The notes: generated by a model from the letters alone, not told the origin. A stretch of DNA of 64,000 bases from Trichoderma breve (GCF_028502605.1 NC_079233.1:2914001-2978000), one strand, 5' to 3'. Counted from the first letter of the stretch, positions 45,501-58,700 are shown. Program-made: numbers and translations.

Positions 45501-47797
45501 ATTGTGATATATGACAGTTATACCCAGCTAGTAAGGTTGAAGAATTTGATATATGTATCACCGCGTGTTCGTACTTCGCCAACCGCGGGCATATTTTGAG
45601 GAATGTACTCGTTTTCTGTAGATCAAGGGTCCCTTGTGGCAGCCTTGAAAAATCTTCCTGCATGTACTTCGTAGCTGATATACCCGGTCATAAAACTCCG
45701 AAAATAGCTTGCCGCAGGTGGTAGCACGGCTCCTTACTCCTTACTTTTCACTGTGCGGATGCGCAGCAACAGTACGATATGGCAATCATCAAACCCCCCT
45801 TTTTGGCCGAGCAGCCAAGGGTCCGTATCCAGATGGATAGCGGACTACTTTGCTGGAAGAATTCGCCGATATATTCTCTTTGACAATTGTCGAGTGTGAA
45901 TGCTGTTATATCTCAAGGAAGCATTCGACGTCCTTCGCGGCTGACTCGACACCGACCAGTTCGAGGTGCCTCGTTGGTGCCTCGGTAGATGCGAAATGGA
46001 GGTTTGAAGGTTGGTTGGTTGGTTGTAGGTGACAGATAAACAGTGATTAGAGAATATGTAAACGTCTTTCCCAAATTGTCCTTTGATTGCATTTGAGAGC
46101 GCCATGAGTGATAGTCTAATCAACTGATCTTTTCATGAGGGGGTCACACGGGTCACTAGCATGTCGAATTCTGAGTTGGAGTTGTGTATAGCTTCCTATA
46201 GATGCCGGGCACAAAGCTAATGCGACACATGATCTTTGTGAGGGTTGTCTGTGGCTGATGTGCCATCTCATCTGATGAATCCTCCCGAGAGTGGATGCCC
46301 CGGAGTGCCGATCTCTCCCAGATCTACGACGGAGACTAGGCCGGCGACACCGGCCGGTTGGAAGGCCATCAGAAAGGCACGGATTTATTGACAGCTTGCA
46401 TTGCCTAGCTCATGAAATGTGGCTGAGGGGTATCAACGAACGCAATCGATGGCACACAAATCTGGATTGACCAGAACAAGTCTCTGGTGCTAGGGGCATC
46501 TGTTGTGGCTCGAGTCGCCATGACCTTTGGCTTACTCCCTGTGGTCGTTTAAAGGTCAAGTGGCTTCAAATATACTCGAGCTGAATGCCGATGGAGTCGA
46601 AGTGTCGACTTTCAATGTCACGCCACAAACCTGAGGGCTGCCACATTCATCCAGTCAGCCAATTTCCAGGCTTAAACTTTGTTCTGGGGGTGAATGTCGA
46701 TCTTGTCGATTTCCGCATTAGCTTGTTACAACCACGGTCCAATCAGTTCCCAGACCATTGCGCGAGATTTTCTAATGCCCAGTCTTCTTGTCTTGGTCTG
46801 GCAAACCAATAGAAACAGGTACGACTGACGGTTTAGGGAAAAGCGTGCAGTTGTCACGCTAATCTGTGGGCGATGATCTTCTTGGTCGAAGAAAGAAGTC
46901 TGAAGTGATTGTGGTTGACTCAAAGCTCGGGCTTGGAAGTGGGCATTACCCTCAAGAGAGTTACTGCAAAAGTTCATTAGACGGTGCACCGATACAAAGC
47001 TTCTCGAGGCTTTCACCTAAGCGCTGCTAAAGATGACTTACGTCTATATAACGTGATGAGAAGTTGATGAATTCGGCGCTGAATATTTCTTGGCATCATG
47101 TATCGATGTATTAAGACGTGCGAACTGCAATAAGGAGGTCTGTATTCAAGCATTTGTAACGCTTCTATCAACTTTTCAGATTACCTGTACAATTCGGCTA
47201 TGTGGATTGCTGGGGGCAAGCAAACTCTGCATATGTGTAAATGAAACATGTTCCTCATCAATAGAAAGATCGTGATTCGGAATTCAGAATGCAACAGACG
47301 CCAATGGATCTTGTGAGTGGCAGTATAAATCAGAGTAGCTGGATTGACGTTTGAAGTCGGATAAAGATGAAGATAGAAGTTGTGTCAAAGAAAGAAAATA
47401 AAAAGGATAGGGGAAGGGAGGCACACGTGATTATTGAAGGCAGAAGTGGCAGGAAGCAAACCTATGGCTCTATCTTGCCGATTGGATGTGTCAGGAGTAA
47501 TTTGGCATTGCCACAGGTACGTACTTGCCCAATGGATACTAAAGTACCTGATGTAATTACAGTATTTGTTATCGAGCTTCATTGAACTCTTCTGACACCG
47601 CTCTTATTATAACAGCAAGCTTGTGTAGTAGCCTCAATTATATCTAAATTATACCGAGATGTATTGATTAGAAGCAGAACAAAAAACCAAGCTCCATCAT
47701 ATATGTTAATATACATGTATAGAGTCTATAACATTGAATACTAATAAATGCCATTGGGGTATTATTGCAACTTATAAAGTCTCTCTCTTCTTCTCCT
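42539..47797. other. Largest gene-free region, between the CP2 factor and the seven-helix protein
   Basis: 5.3 kb. The first ~0.5 kb is the CP2 3' UTR and may contain a small intron (42552-42600). The rest shows only short unrelated ORFs, an A13 tract (44615-44627), one GTACGAGTA at 43508 and several moderately AT-rich blocks from 45.4 kb on. I find no transposase, reverse transcriptase or terminal repeats. Confidence 0.5.
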
Positions 47798-49103
47798 TCA
47801 TCTTCCCGAGCTCGTCGTTTTCATCGCCGGCATCGCAAGCGGAGTTCTCTCTCCTGAACGCTCCTCATTTGTGACACCACTCGCACCATAATATATCGCC
47901 CCTTCCTCTACGCCAGAGATCCCCATGAGCTCGTGGCTATTCTCCCCATCAACCCGCTCTCTTCTGGTTGTCTTAGGCAAGACACCTCGTTTGCGCAGGT
48001 CGCGCTCGAAAAAGTAAAACTCGAAAACCTTGTCGAGGAGTTCCCGTAAGGCCATGGCAAACAATACGACGGCGGTAGTCTGGCCAAAATCCCAGTAGTT
48101 CTCATAGGCTTCTCCCTCGAGCTTCCCCTGGTTGGCAGATCGCAGGGCAAGTGTCATATAAAGATGTACGGGGAACTGCAAGAAAGCGAGAATGAGGATA
48201 GAGTGGCGCCAGCGGGCACCAGAAAAGGCAGCAGCGAGCATGACGAGGATCATCCAAGAAGCGGTGATGGAAACGTAGATTTTGTCGGCGGACGGATGGC
48301 CCGCAGTGGGAGTTGTGACGAGGTGGGTGAAGTAGCAGCGGCCGGGCTCGCGGTCAGGGGCCCAGTTGTCGAGGCTGATGCAGAGGAGGATAGTGAGAGC
48401 GAGGTACAATACGGCAAAGAGATAGGTGGCGCGATGGCGAGGGGTGAAGTGAGCGGAGCGGAGGATGGTGAAGTAACGGGAGAGAAGATGAGTGGACAAG
48501 TCTTTGGGGGCGGCTGAGCGATGGAGTCGAACGTTGCAGTAGGTCCAGCATACGAGGGCGGCGGCGCTGGAGACTCTGTGACGAATGTTAGAATGATGAC
48601 GACGAGAGGAATGATCGTGGAGATGAAGATGAAAGATATATGAGAAACGGGGTGTGTCTTTACCCGACGAAGCTGACAATGTCAAACACAAGATGTAAGT
48701 GGTACGTGTCGATACTGGTGCCCAATGCAAACACAGAAATCATGTACGACGTTCCAATGACCATCTGAATGTCATTGCCGACCATGAGTATGTCCGACAC
48801 ACACTCAAGCCGCTTCTGCTCAATCGCAGACTCAATGCTCCCTCGAGGATGATTTCCATCGAAGAAGCCGCTTTGAGAGAAGAAGAAGGCCCAGAGAGCA
48901 AGACACAGTGATATCGTGGCTTGGCCGACGAAACCGACGATGATCTATGTCATGGCATTAGTTCACGTCATCCTTGGTGTCGTTGTTGTTGGATTCTGGC
49001 GAGGAGAGTGTTGTTGTTGACTTACACCGATGCCTGCGAGGTCTGCTCTGCCTTCACCAACGAGGACGCATTCTGCCGCTACTTCCTCTTGGAGATTGGA
49101 CAT
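47798..49103 (-). CDS. Seven-helix membrane protein of unknown function
   Basis: I do not recognise a named family. Three exons (49103-49026, 48944-48664, 48575-47798) give 378 aa. Seen: a soluble N-terminus of ~25 residues, then seven hydrophobic segments: IIVGFVGQATISLCLALW, MVIGTSYMISVFALG, FDIVSFVGVSSAAALVCW, ATYLFAVLYLALTILLC, ITASWMILVMLAAAF, ILILAFLQFPVHLYMTLAL and TTAVVLFAMALRELL. A hydrophilic C-terminal tail of ~85 residues rich in Arg, Glu and Gly follows. Seven helices with a cytosol-like tail could mean a receptor-like or transport protein, but no diagnostic motif is seen. Splice joins restore continuous helices, so the gene model is fairly safe. Confidence 0.8.
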
Positions 49104-50644
49104 GACTATTTTCTCCTTTCTTGATGGACGATGGGAATTTCAATAACGACAGATGGCAGGATTGAGGGGTTGCTGCATTGCTTGGATGCCGTGATGGTGC
49201 AGCGCGTGCAGTTACATATAGCTCAAAGCCATCGAGCTCCAAGTCTATAGGCGACTTCAAGCCTATCCAGCAACTACCGCCAGTCTTTATATATCTACGA
49301 ATACCAGCCAGCGCTTCGATGATGCAGGAGAGTAAAAATCCCAGAAGGATTCTTCTTCCTCGCTAGCCATCCTCCCAAGTCAACGTCAAGGGGGCTGCCG
49401 ATCTTCCTTCGTCATTGGACAACTAATCCGCTAGAGGCGCAATAAGGCTGAAAAGCGAAACTCAATTCGATCCCAATCTTTGGCTCCTTTCAACCCTAAG
49501 CCTTACATCATAATTTGCTTTTAATAAAAAATCTGTTTGTTTCTTAAGGATTTGTTGTCGCTGTCGTAGACACACGAAATTAAGAATAGAAGGTGAAATC
49601 GTAAGTCAAGATCAAGAATCCTTCGACTGAGTTGGATAATCCTCCAGGAGTAAGCAAGTGTGGCGGATGTGGCAAAGGGTTTAAGCTTGATTGGCCGCAT
49701 GCAGTGAGAACAGATAAGAAGAGAGCTTATTACGGTTTAAGCTCGTTGGGTTGGAGGATTTTTGTTGGAGTAAGACGCAGTCATGGTGTTGATGGGAAGC
49801 TGAAAGGGGGGAAATAGAAGGGATCGTCGCCCCCGAGTCCCGGCTGGCACTTCGCATGGCCTTCCGGATGGGAGATCGGCATAATGGGTCCGATGGCCGA
49901 CTTCAAAGGCGATATTTGACTGGCTGATAAGTCATGACTGTATTAATTTGGGGGGGGGGGGGTTGATATCGTGTTGAAGACAATTACTCAAGATCACTCA
50001 TGAACGACATACGCACAAAATGATATGACCATATTCAACATCATCACGCAGGCATGAACCAAAAATCTCAATCTCAACATATAGTTTTTTGTATTATGCA
50101 TCATAACATTTGCCAACAATCATTTTTGCCCCCGTCTCCCCCCTTATTCCAGCAGGCAGGCAACTTTGTCGACGTACGTACTAACCCACGGATCTTAAAG
50201 AAAACTCCAGGGCAGCATTTTCTTTTCCTTCAGAAGAACACCACCACCAGGCGTGTAAGTGCTCGATTCCCATCACTATTTTAAACCGACCATTAAAAAT
50301 CGTTTCTTGCCTCGGGCAAAACAGCGGTCCGAGAGCTCGGATGCAAAGCGCAATCTTCCCTTTTCCTTGTCCAAGAAAAAACGATTGCGTTGCAATGGTG
50401 TACAAAACCAAACCAAATCCCTAGGTCCCTCAGCCACTATCCCTTTTTTCCTTTGTTTTAAAAAACAAAACCTGGCCCGCTCAGTAATAGCCCTCGTCCG
50501 AAGTATTCATACCTTGAAAACCATCGCCTTAGAATGCCGGCCTATGGGACGCCCAATTCCACAAAGCAAAAAGAAAAATAACACACATCCCTTCTGCAAC
50601 ACCTCTTGCTCTTCTCAAATGCACCCGGCGTAGTCTAAGCCAGT
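49104..50644. other. Intergenic, upstream of the seven-helix gene
   Basis: 1.5 kb; promoter of the seven-helix gene at the left and the 3' UTR of eIF2A at the right. A G13 tract lies at 49950-49962. No gene supported. Confidence 0.5.
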
Positions 50645-52783
50645 CTAAGATTCACCACCAAGAGACTCCAGCTCCTTCAGAACAGATGCCTTAGTGTGAA
50701 TCTTCTTAAGCTGGGTATCCTCCAGTTTCTCACCACCGGCATGTCGCATCTCCAGGTCTTCAATGGCTCTAACCTTCTTCTGAAGACTGCGGATCTTCTT
50801 GGCGTTGGGGTTCTGCGATGCCGGCTCAGTGGGGGCATTGGGAGGAGGGCCGGACTGGTGGTGTTGCTGCTGTTGCTGCTGTCCGTTTTGGCCTCCGTTC
50901 TGGCCACGGGCGCCTTGCTGGGTGTTGCTTCGACTGCGATTTCCCATGTTGTTTCGAGAGCGGCTTCTGAAGCCGCGGCCGTTCTGGTTGCCACCAGCCG
51001 GGCCGCGCCTCTCGGGGCTGCGACCTTCGTGGCCTCCGTACTCCTGCGGTGGCGGGGCAAGGCTGGCCCCTCCGTTAGGTTCGGGCTCCAGCTTGCCATC
51101 GGGCTGGTTGTTCTTCTTGCTGCGCTTCTTCTTGTTCTTCTTGGCAGAGCCATCGTCATTAACAGGCTCCGCTCCGGGCACGGTCCGTACAGTCGGGACG
51201 TTGCCCTCGGCCAGCTCAGCGCCAGGGACGGCACGTCGAGCCCGGCCGAATCCATTGGCGCTCACGTTCTGGGTGCCGTTGCTGACGACGTGAGCGGCTC
51301 CGCCCTCGTCCTCGCGCTTGAAGTGAAGCGGCGTGGCCAGTCCACGAGCACCGGGGGGTCGGTAAGCTCCAGCAGGCTTGCTGGGAGCCTTGACATTGCT
51401 GAGGAAGGTCGCCGCGGACGCGTGAGCGGCCGGGATAGAGCTGAGGGGGTCTCCACCCTCGATGCTGGCTTCATCAGCGGGTCGCCACAGAACGCTGTAC
51501 AGCTCGACCATATCTTCGTTGTACATGAGTCCACCCGTGACGTGCCACAGCTTGACGCCGTTGTCGACTCGCAGTCGCGGAGAGGTCGTGGCCGTCATGA
51601 TGTAACGGCTATCGGGGCTCCATTCGCACACGCTCGGGTTGCCGCTCTCGATGGTGCAGACCTTTCGGTTGTCCTTTTCGAGGTCGTACACGTCAATCTG
51701 GCCGGCAAGATTGCCGAAGCCGGCAACGAGGACGAAGCGGCCGGTGGGCGAGAAGTTGATGGTGTTGCGGGGTCCGAGGGGGAATGAGTGCACGGCAACG
51801 CCGCGGTCGTTGAAAATAGTCGTCTTGGCTGGCATGTAACCATATACCACGCCAAACTGTCGCGACGAAGGCGACCACGAGACGTCGTGAATCGGGCCCT
51901 CCTTGTCCAGGGTCACGCGAGCATCCAGAGTGCCGTTGGTGCTCAGCAGATATAGAGTCGTCTCTCCGTAGTAACTCTTGCCGGATCGGTCCACGTCGGT
52001 CTGAGCCAGGACCAGGAGGCTGGATCCCCGCTTGTTCCACTTCAGCTGCACTTTGTCTCCCTTGAAAAAGGTCTTTTGCGAGATGGGGCTCTGGAATGCG
52101 GGCACTTTGAAGACTTTGACGGCGGCCGGTGCTCCCTAAGTTTTCAATTGTTAGCAGACAACGACAACAAATAACATCGGACCGCTGGTGAAGCTTACCT
52201 TGCGCTCAGGGATAAAGACAGCCACTGCGTGTTCCTGGCCCGGGGCTAAGGCAAAGTTGGTAGCGCCTTCGACGCGCAGCTTGTTCCACACCGTGACGAG
52301 GTCATGGCTCTGGAAGAACTGCACTTCGTTGGTGACGAGACGGGCGCAGTAGGCTTCGTCGGCGGTGTACTGCAGGTTCCAGCCGCCCTGCTGCTTCTGG
52401 ACGAACTGGCCTACGGGCACCTTGGCGGCAGCGTCGACGCCCTCCTCCACGGTGCGCCAGACCTTGAGGTTCTTGGTCGCGTCTCCGGCCTCGTCCTTGG
52501 CGGGCCGCTCCCAGGTGATGACAAAGGTGCCCAGGGGCGAGAAGCCGAGCTCGTAGACGTTGACAATGGGCAGGTTGAGGATGACCTGGCCGCTGGTGGT
52601 GTTGACCACGTGGAGGGCCTCGGGAGTGGCCCAGCCAAAGAAGCGGCCACAAGGCGAGTAGGCACAGCACCGCAGGTTTCCCTCGGGCTTGGTGAACCCA
52701 GAAAGGGGCTCGTAGACCGGAGCGGCGTCAAAGACACCAATGGTCTTCTGGGTCCGGTAGGCGAACTGCAAAGGGGATGCCAT
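50645..52783 (-). CDS. Eukaryotic translation initiation factor eIF2A (WD40 type)
   Basis: WD40-repeat initiation factor implicated in GTP-independent or alternative delivery of initiator tRNA. Two exons (52783-52199, 52135-50645) give 691 aa. Seen: beta-propeller N-terminal two-thirds with blades such as LRCCAYSPCGRFFGWATPEA, YELGFSPLGTFVITWERP, GPIHDVSWSPSSRQFGVVYG, TINFSPTGRFVLVAGFGNL and SVCEWSPDSRYIMTATTSPR. GAYRPPGARG marks the family. A lysine-rich stretch (KKNKKKRSKKNN), a disordered Gly/Asn/Gln region with a poly-Gln run, and a C-terminal helix pair (KKIRSLQKKVRAIEDLEMR, LKKIHTKASVLKELESL) follow. No truncation. Confidence 0.95.
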
Positions 52784-54464
52784 GGCTAGTCAAAGTCACA
52801 GAAAATAATTGATTGGCCTTGCAGTTGGTCTGGATGATGCCGGTTCTTTGCAAAAATCAATGTTCTTGTCTTGGCTTCTTTTTTCTTTTTATCGATCAAT
52901 TGAACCGTTCTTCTTCTTATCTGCGGGTAAATTGCGCAGATGAGCCAAAAAAGGGGTTGTTTTGATGGACGATGGGAACTCTCCGCACTGCAGAAGATCC
53001 TGACAGGCTGTGCAGAAAAAAAAAAGCGGAAGCTGATGGAATTCGCCTGCGCCCGTCGGTTCAACAATTATGTTTCTATCGTCGTTGTCGGGACTGCAGC
53101 AGAAATTCCAAGCGTAGAATCTCTTTCTTTTCTTTTTATTTTCTTTTTTTATGTCTTTGTCGGCGAACCAGGGGCTTCTTCCTTTGGTCGCTGTCGTGAT
53201 GCGTCACTGCCGTGTGTCGATCGACGAGGTTTCGGCGGGCACGGGCACGAGCGGAACTGATTGTTCTCGACGAAGAAAAAAAGAAAATAATCGACGATGC
53301 AACGCGCTGCAAATCAGAAGTCCGAAGCACAGGAGCGAGAAGAGAGAAGAGAAGAAAATTGCAAGCACCCAAGGCGAGGGGAGGAAGTTGGCTGGCGACG
53401 GCGGTGCCGTGTTGCTTGTGGGCTGGAGAGGAAGAAGAAAGAGGCGGCAAAAGTGTGGGCGAAGTATTTTTCTTTTTTTCTTTTTTCTTCCCACTCCCTC
53501 CCCCCCACCGCCACGGCAAGGCTTCAGGCCAAAAGTTGCCAGTGCAAAAGCCAAGTCCCCCAGAGGCACGCTAAAGGCCTGGCGAATCCCTGGGCTTGGG
53601 ACGGAATGGCCATTGGTGCCCGGGCAAGCCTGGCCAATCACCGTGTGTCACTGTCGAAGCCCTGAAACTCAGCACGGGCGTTGCTGGATTATCAGATGCA
53701 TCCCGTTTGAATCCTGCCCGTATTACTTGCTTGCTTATTGCTGGATGTTGAACGAATGCTAGGGATATCATTGGTACTCTAGTAATTGACTCATTTAACT
53801 GAATTATTTCTCATGGCATCTATTTCACTCGAGTCTTCATATTCCCACTTTCTCGTGGATTTGCTGAGCTGGCCAAACAAAAGACCTCAATACATACTGA
53901 TAAGATCATGTACATCCTCATTGGACGTCACCCGACGCACAAAGCCCGATGCAGTAAATCAACTCCATATGAGCTGGCAGCATCGACTCCCAATGCGCAA
54001 TGCGCGAAATCCATCGGGTCCCTCGCATAAGGGCTGGATCCCATAGCAACCCAGCAGCCGAGGAACAACTCAGAACTCATATATACACCGGTTCGTTAGT
54101 GTTGGCCTAAGCGGCCTAAGTAGATTAATCTGTGTACACGTCATGAGGCTAGTCGATGTGATGGGTGCCAGACAGTGCCGGAATCCACGTCAGCGCAGCC
54201 CATTTGCCATACGGTGCCTTTAACACGGCCTATATCTGGGTACAGGTAGCATATGAACCTCTCGATGGCTTGCACATAAGCTGTCCAAGGCGGAATTGTC
54301 ACATTGCCCATAGTCTATGCTTTTCTTATCTTGTTGATAACATGTAGCAATTAAACAGGTGCTAGCTCATGTTCAAGATTGCACGGATATGCTGAAAAGG
54401 AATCGTGGCTAAGAACAGCACATTGGCGGTATCAACGGTAACAAGCCTGCTTCTTTTTCACTGC
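52784..54464. other. Intergenic, upstream of eIF2A
   Basis: 1.7 kb. The left part is the eIF2A promoter with A- and T-rich runs. A direct repeat GGCCTAAG(C)GGCCTAAG lies near 54.1 kb. The right end includes the 3' UTR of the RBA50-like gene. Confidence 0.5.
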
Positions 54465-55742
54465 CTACCTCACTTGCAGCTTCTCGCGCCATCCACCCTT
54501 CTCAAACAGCCAGAGGGCTTCCACGGCATACGCCCTGCTGCCCCTGTGCCCGCCCTCGCCCATGCTTGCCTCAGCCAGACTCTCTAGCACCCGTCCCTCC
54601 TTGACAGCACTCCAAATTCCCATTGCGATTGGATGATTCAGAGTCGTTCCCCATTCGCCGCGTCCCAGACGATACAAGATGCGGCCTAGAGTTTGAAAGG
54701 CTATGCAGCGCTGCGCCGGCACAGCGCTTCTTGCCAGTCTAGCGAGCTCTGTGATCGTGTAGCCAGCAGCCTCGGGGGCTTCTCCGTGGTGATGCAGTCC
54801 TTTGGACGAGGGAATCGACCGGCTCACTCGCGGCGACAGGAAACGACCTCGGAAATCGAAGCGCAATGCTGAAACACTGATCTCGGGATGGGGATAGTAT
54901 GGCGAGTCTTTATCGGCGGGACTATCTTGGGTGGGAACAGGCGCCATCCAGGCCAGCTTGCTCGGATCGGCAGGGAGATTGGGGAAGTATTTTTCGTGCA
55001 GCGTGGCAAGGAAATTGGGATCCGAAGGGTCTAGGTCCGGGAGGCTCGGGGGGACAGGGAAGTGTGTTGATTTCGGAAGGTCGGTAATTGGGAAGAGGTC
55101 TGGCGGGATTTGAGATGGCTCCCGATCTTCATCGTAGTTATCAGCGATTTTCTTAGTTGACTTTGTCTGGGCAGCAGCAGCAGCAGCAGGAGAAGGAGAT
55201 GTTGATTTAGGCTCTGATTTGGGTTCGACGACGTCTGCACTCTCGTCCTCAACAGTGGCTGCTTTTGGCACGTCTTGAAAGCGAACCTTCGGAATCACAG
55301 GCGATGAAGATGAAGCTTCCTGCGGTTCTTTCGGTTCTTGTGGTTCTTGCGGTTCAGGTATATTAAATGGCGAATTTGGATCAGGCTCGTCAATGTTGGC
55401 TCTTTGAAGCAGACGTTGGATGAGCGCCGGGTTCAATCCCTTCATTATGTCTTCCTGCGCCTGCGATATCTCTTGAGGCGTCATGTCGTTGATCTTTTGC
55501 TGATTTTCTCTATCTATTCGCCTTCTCTCGACCTCTTCAAAGCTCTGTGACTGGTTCGGCTCCTGTGGTTGCCCAGGCTGCGACGCACCGCCATTTCGCT
55601 GCTGCTTGAACGCTGATGGTTTCCATCGTCGCTTGTGCTGGGGAAACCCGGTCGACGAGATGGGGCCCGAAGGGAACTCGACCGGTTTCGATCCCTTTTC
55701 GCTTCGTTCGACAATGTCACCAATGAGCAGCGTGGGATCCAT
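54465..55742 (-). CDS. RPAP1/RBA50-like RNA polymerase II assembly factor
   Basis: Homologue of yeast Rba50 and the N-terminal part of animal RPAP1, which help assemble and import RNA polymerase II. Single exon. The call uses the ATG at 55742 (MDPTLLIGDIVER), giving 425 aa, near the yeast length. An ATG 132 nt upstream keeps the frame, but its extension looks non-conserved. Seen: RPAP1_N-like helix (VERRRIDRENQQKINDMTPQEI, then ALIQRLLQRA), a repeat EPQEPQEPKEPQEA and an acidic middle, then the RPAP1_C signature ALRFDFRGRFL followed by the helical GYTITELARLARSAVPAQR. It is divergent from HPC2 at long range (3.9 kb). Confidence 0.88.
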   Translation of the reverse strand: MDPTLLIGDIVERSEKGSKPVEFPSGPISSTGFPQHKRRWKPSAFKQQRNGGASQPGQPQEPNQSQSFEEVERRRIDRENQQKINDMTPQEISQAQEDIMKGLNPALIQRLLQRANIDEPDPNSPFNIPEPQEPQEPKEPQEASSSSPVIPKVRFQDVPKAATVEDESADVVEPKSEPKSTSPSPAAAAAAQTKSTKKIADNYDEDREPSQIPPDLFPITDLPKSTHFPVPPSLPDLDPSDPNFLATLHEKYFPNLPADPSKLAWMAPVPTQDSPADKDSPYYPHPEISVSALRFDFRGRFLSPRVSRSIPSSKGLHHHGEAPEAAGYTITELARLARSAVPAQRCIAFQTLGRILYRLGRGEWGTTLNHPIAMGIWSAVKEGRVLESLAEASMGEGGHRGSRAYAVEALWLFEKGGWREKLQVR

Positions 55743-58700
55743 GTTTGTCGATGGGCGCAGCTGTACAAATGTATCCTGCTTTGATTTGCTGCTTGGTAAG
55801 AGTTGGGATTCAAGAAAATGATGGTGGGGCAAAGATGAAAGCTTAGCCTGCCCCATCCATATCGATAAGCACATGTCCGCAAACCAACAAGCTCACCACT
55901 GTAGAAGGTCATTAACAATGAGTGCCTGGGCAGCACGATTCGCACGGAGCGCTCTGCACAGCGCACGCATTCTGTTACAATCTGCAGGGTGACATGGAAT
56001 GCGTGGATCCGCGCGTGGTTAGTTGCGCGTTAATTTTAATTTACCTTGCGCTGTATCCCTCTGTAGATCAGCGCTGCCAAACAAGGTACCTGTTGCCTGG
56101 GCTGCTGGCTGCCTAGGCGGGCGATGACATTGAGGCAAGCCGCCATGAAGGAGCAAGTTTCCCTCGCGCTGTGGCTGTTCCCAGTCACATGCAAAAAAAG
56201 AGGTGATGCAGAGGGGGGAAGTCCACCAATGTGATGAGTAGAAGCCGTAGCGCATCGCGGATATTCAAGTGATTCTCTGATGATGGTTAGCTACTCTATC
56301 ACCTAGGTAGCATTGTGGCATTTGGTGAGTTGCATTATTCGGAGCAGGCATCGAAAGCCTCCAAGGCTTACTCGCACGGCAGTTCGCGCCTGTAAATAAG
56401 ACCCGAGGTACCTCGTATATTTTGCGGCTGGCCGTGGAACAAGGACCCCCACGATTGGCCGAAGCGTTTACAATTCTAGATCAAATCTAGAGTTTCGGAG
56501 CCCAGCCAGCCAGCACCGCCACACCTGCATTAGTGCCACGCGGGTTCCCAGCAAGCAGCGCATGACAGGGGCCCTAATTGGCAAGACGGGCGAGGATAAA
56601 GGAAAAAGGTTCAGGCGTGCATTTGGGTGAGACAGCATCGTGGCAATGCGTGTGTTCGCCGGTCACATATCACCCATTTGTACTGTATCATACTGTAATA
56701 TTAATACTGAGCGGTTGAACGGATGCGCAGTTTTCTCCCTGCGTGCCGCTTTTCTGGCGAAATCCGAAAAAGTACAAGAGACGGAGTGATCGGCGACAGC
56801 GAACAGCCAGGGTGACCTTTGGTAGGAGCCTAAAAGGCAGTTAGGGGCATGCAAAGCTTACCTGAACAGAACTTTGTATTATTTCATTTTATTACAATGC
56901 ATTGGTAAGACGGCTGAAAAAAAGCAAATAAAAGAAAAGAAAAACAAACCGGTGCTGACAGCATACTACCTGTAGATGCTACATATACGGGCACGTTGAA
57001 AGATGACGTTGATGCGCAGGGGAATTTAATATGAAGAAGAAATGGAAAAAGCCCGCCGTTTGCAAGGGCAGCGGCTGGATTAGTAGGGAATGGATGGCTG
57101 CAGCGTTTTAGCGAGGCGAGACCCCAAGTGTCTCTGTAGGTTCCGTGTTTTTAGGGGGAGACAAGAAAAAAATTACAGCATGAACAATTACAAGACATGC
57201 ATGACAGGTACAACAGGTGATGTTTCACCTATTTCTCATTTTTCATTCTTTTGTTCTATTTAGGCTAGATCTCCTTGGCTACTAATTCCTTTTTCTTTTC
57301 GTTTTTTTACTTCTTGTATGAGTTTTCCTTTTTCCAACCATGGATGTCAATTCTGCGACCGACACGGCGCACCTGATGCCACCGTCACTGACGGCCCGCG
57401 CCTGCCCTATCTGATGCCACCAGCCAGAATCCAAAAGACGGTAGCGTGTGGGGCTCGGCTTCAGGCCTGGTCTTTTTCCGGAATCTGGTGCATGCAGCCA
57501 TGAGCACGGAAAAAGCAACAGCCCCGCTCTTTCCTGCTGCAGCGCGCTTCTCGGGTCACTAAAAGCCTCTGGGTCGCTAAGAGCGTGCCGCGTCTAATCT
57601 GCATTCTGATTGGTCAGCTGGGCGATCTCCCCCCTACTTGCACTGTATTTGCGCATCTCGAAAGTGCCCTAGCGTCGCCTTCCTTCCCCCCCACACACAG
57701 CAACTTTGTTAGGGGACTCTGGGGTGCCGCAAGGCACGGCCAGTACATGGATCAGGCCACGCTACTGTGCCTGTTTCTCAACCTTGCATCCTGAATTCTC
57801 CGGCACCGACCGTCCAGGCCTGATTCACCGTCCGATCGCTGATTCGAGCACAGTAGCGGTACTTAAGGACGGGGAGCGCATGTGATTGCGGCTGAGGTGA
57901 TTTGCTGCCGGTGGGAATCTCATGGCCATGTGCGTCTGCAGTGGCTTGGCAATCAATCAACCCTTTCTCTACGTATCTGCACCATCTCGGGACTGCAGAC
58001 TGGATGGAGCTGGAGTCTAAATGCCACTAACTGCTAGCGGACGTAGTACTAGCAGTGGCTACTATCCTCTTAGTACAGGTAGGGAGCAGATTTGGTAGGC
58101 AGATACTGCTTGGCTAGTAGTCCCGTGATCCGACGCTAATACCCTGGATATGTGTCCTTGGGCCCTGGGCTAGCCTGTCAAATAAGAGGACTGGAGCGCC
58201 AACTTCGGCTCGCATCTATCGACTTGTTGCACTATTGCCGGGTCTTTGTTAGTACATACATGCCCTCCCAACATGCTAACATGCTCGTACATGGCCAGCT
58301 GGACCTGTACTGTACTGTACATAGTAGGTGGTAGTACTGCTGACCTAGTGCTCCTAGTAGTAGCCTGACTGAACTTCCCACCCCCGTTCCACCACAACGT
58401 CCATCAATTCGTCGTGCTGGTTCGATACTTATTATTTCGCTCCGTGTTCCCCGTACTGTGCCGCCTTCGCCGCATAAAAAATCCAAGACAGACAAGTCCA
58501 TTGAATTTGCTGTTTTTGTTCATACCGGTACCCCCCCTTGGCGCTGCGACCCACGCCCAGCCCATCCCAGCCCGTCTTTGCTTAATTCAACCCGACTTGC
58601 CTCCAGCATTGGCATTCATTCAACGGAGCGGCCTGTCCTGAGAGGTACTCATACCTACTTGACCGTCGAATAATAGTGACCGAAGACAACCGATGCAGTT

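Noticed and set aside
45400..47780. Moderately AT-rich block, considered as a RIP-mutated transposon
   Set aside because: No recognisable transposase or polymerase fragments, no terminal repeats and no target duplication could be found by eye. A RIP-index calculation and repeat search would be needed.
49632..49817. Short ORF with Cys-x2-Cys-like CGGCGKGF, possible zinc protein
   Set aside because: It has no ATG start (TTG), only one Cys pair, and no second metal-binding pair.
50696..51787. 363-codon open frame on the plus strand
   Set aside because: It is antisense to the WD40 and low-complexity exon of eIF2A, whose protein is clearly conserved. The product is a Leu/Val/Ala-rich translation of the opposite strand.
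52304..52789. 161-codon plus-strand open frame
   Set aside because: Antisense shadow of the first eIF2A exon, kept open by high GC codon use.
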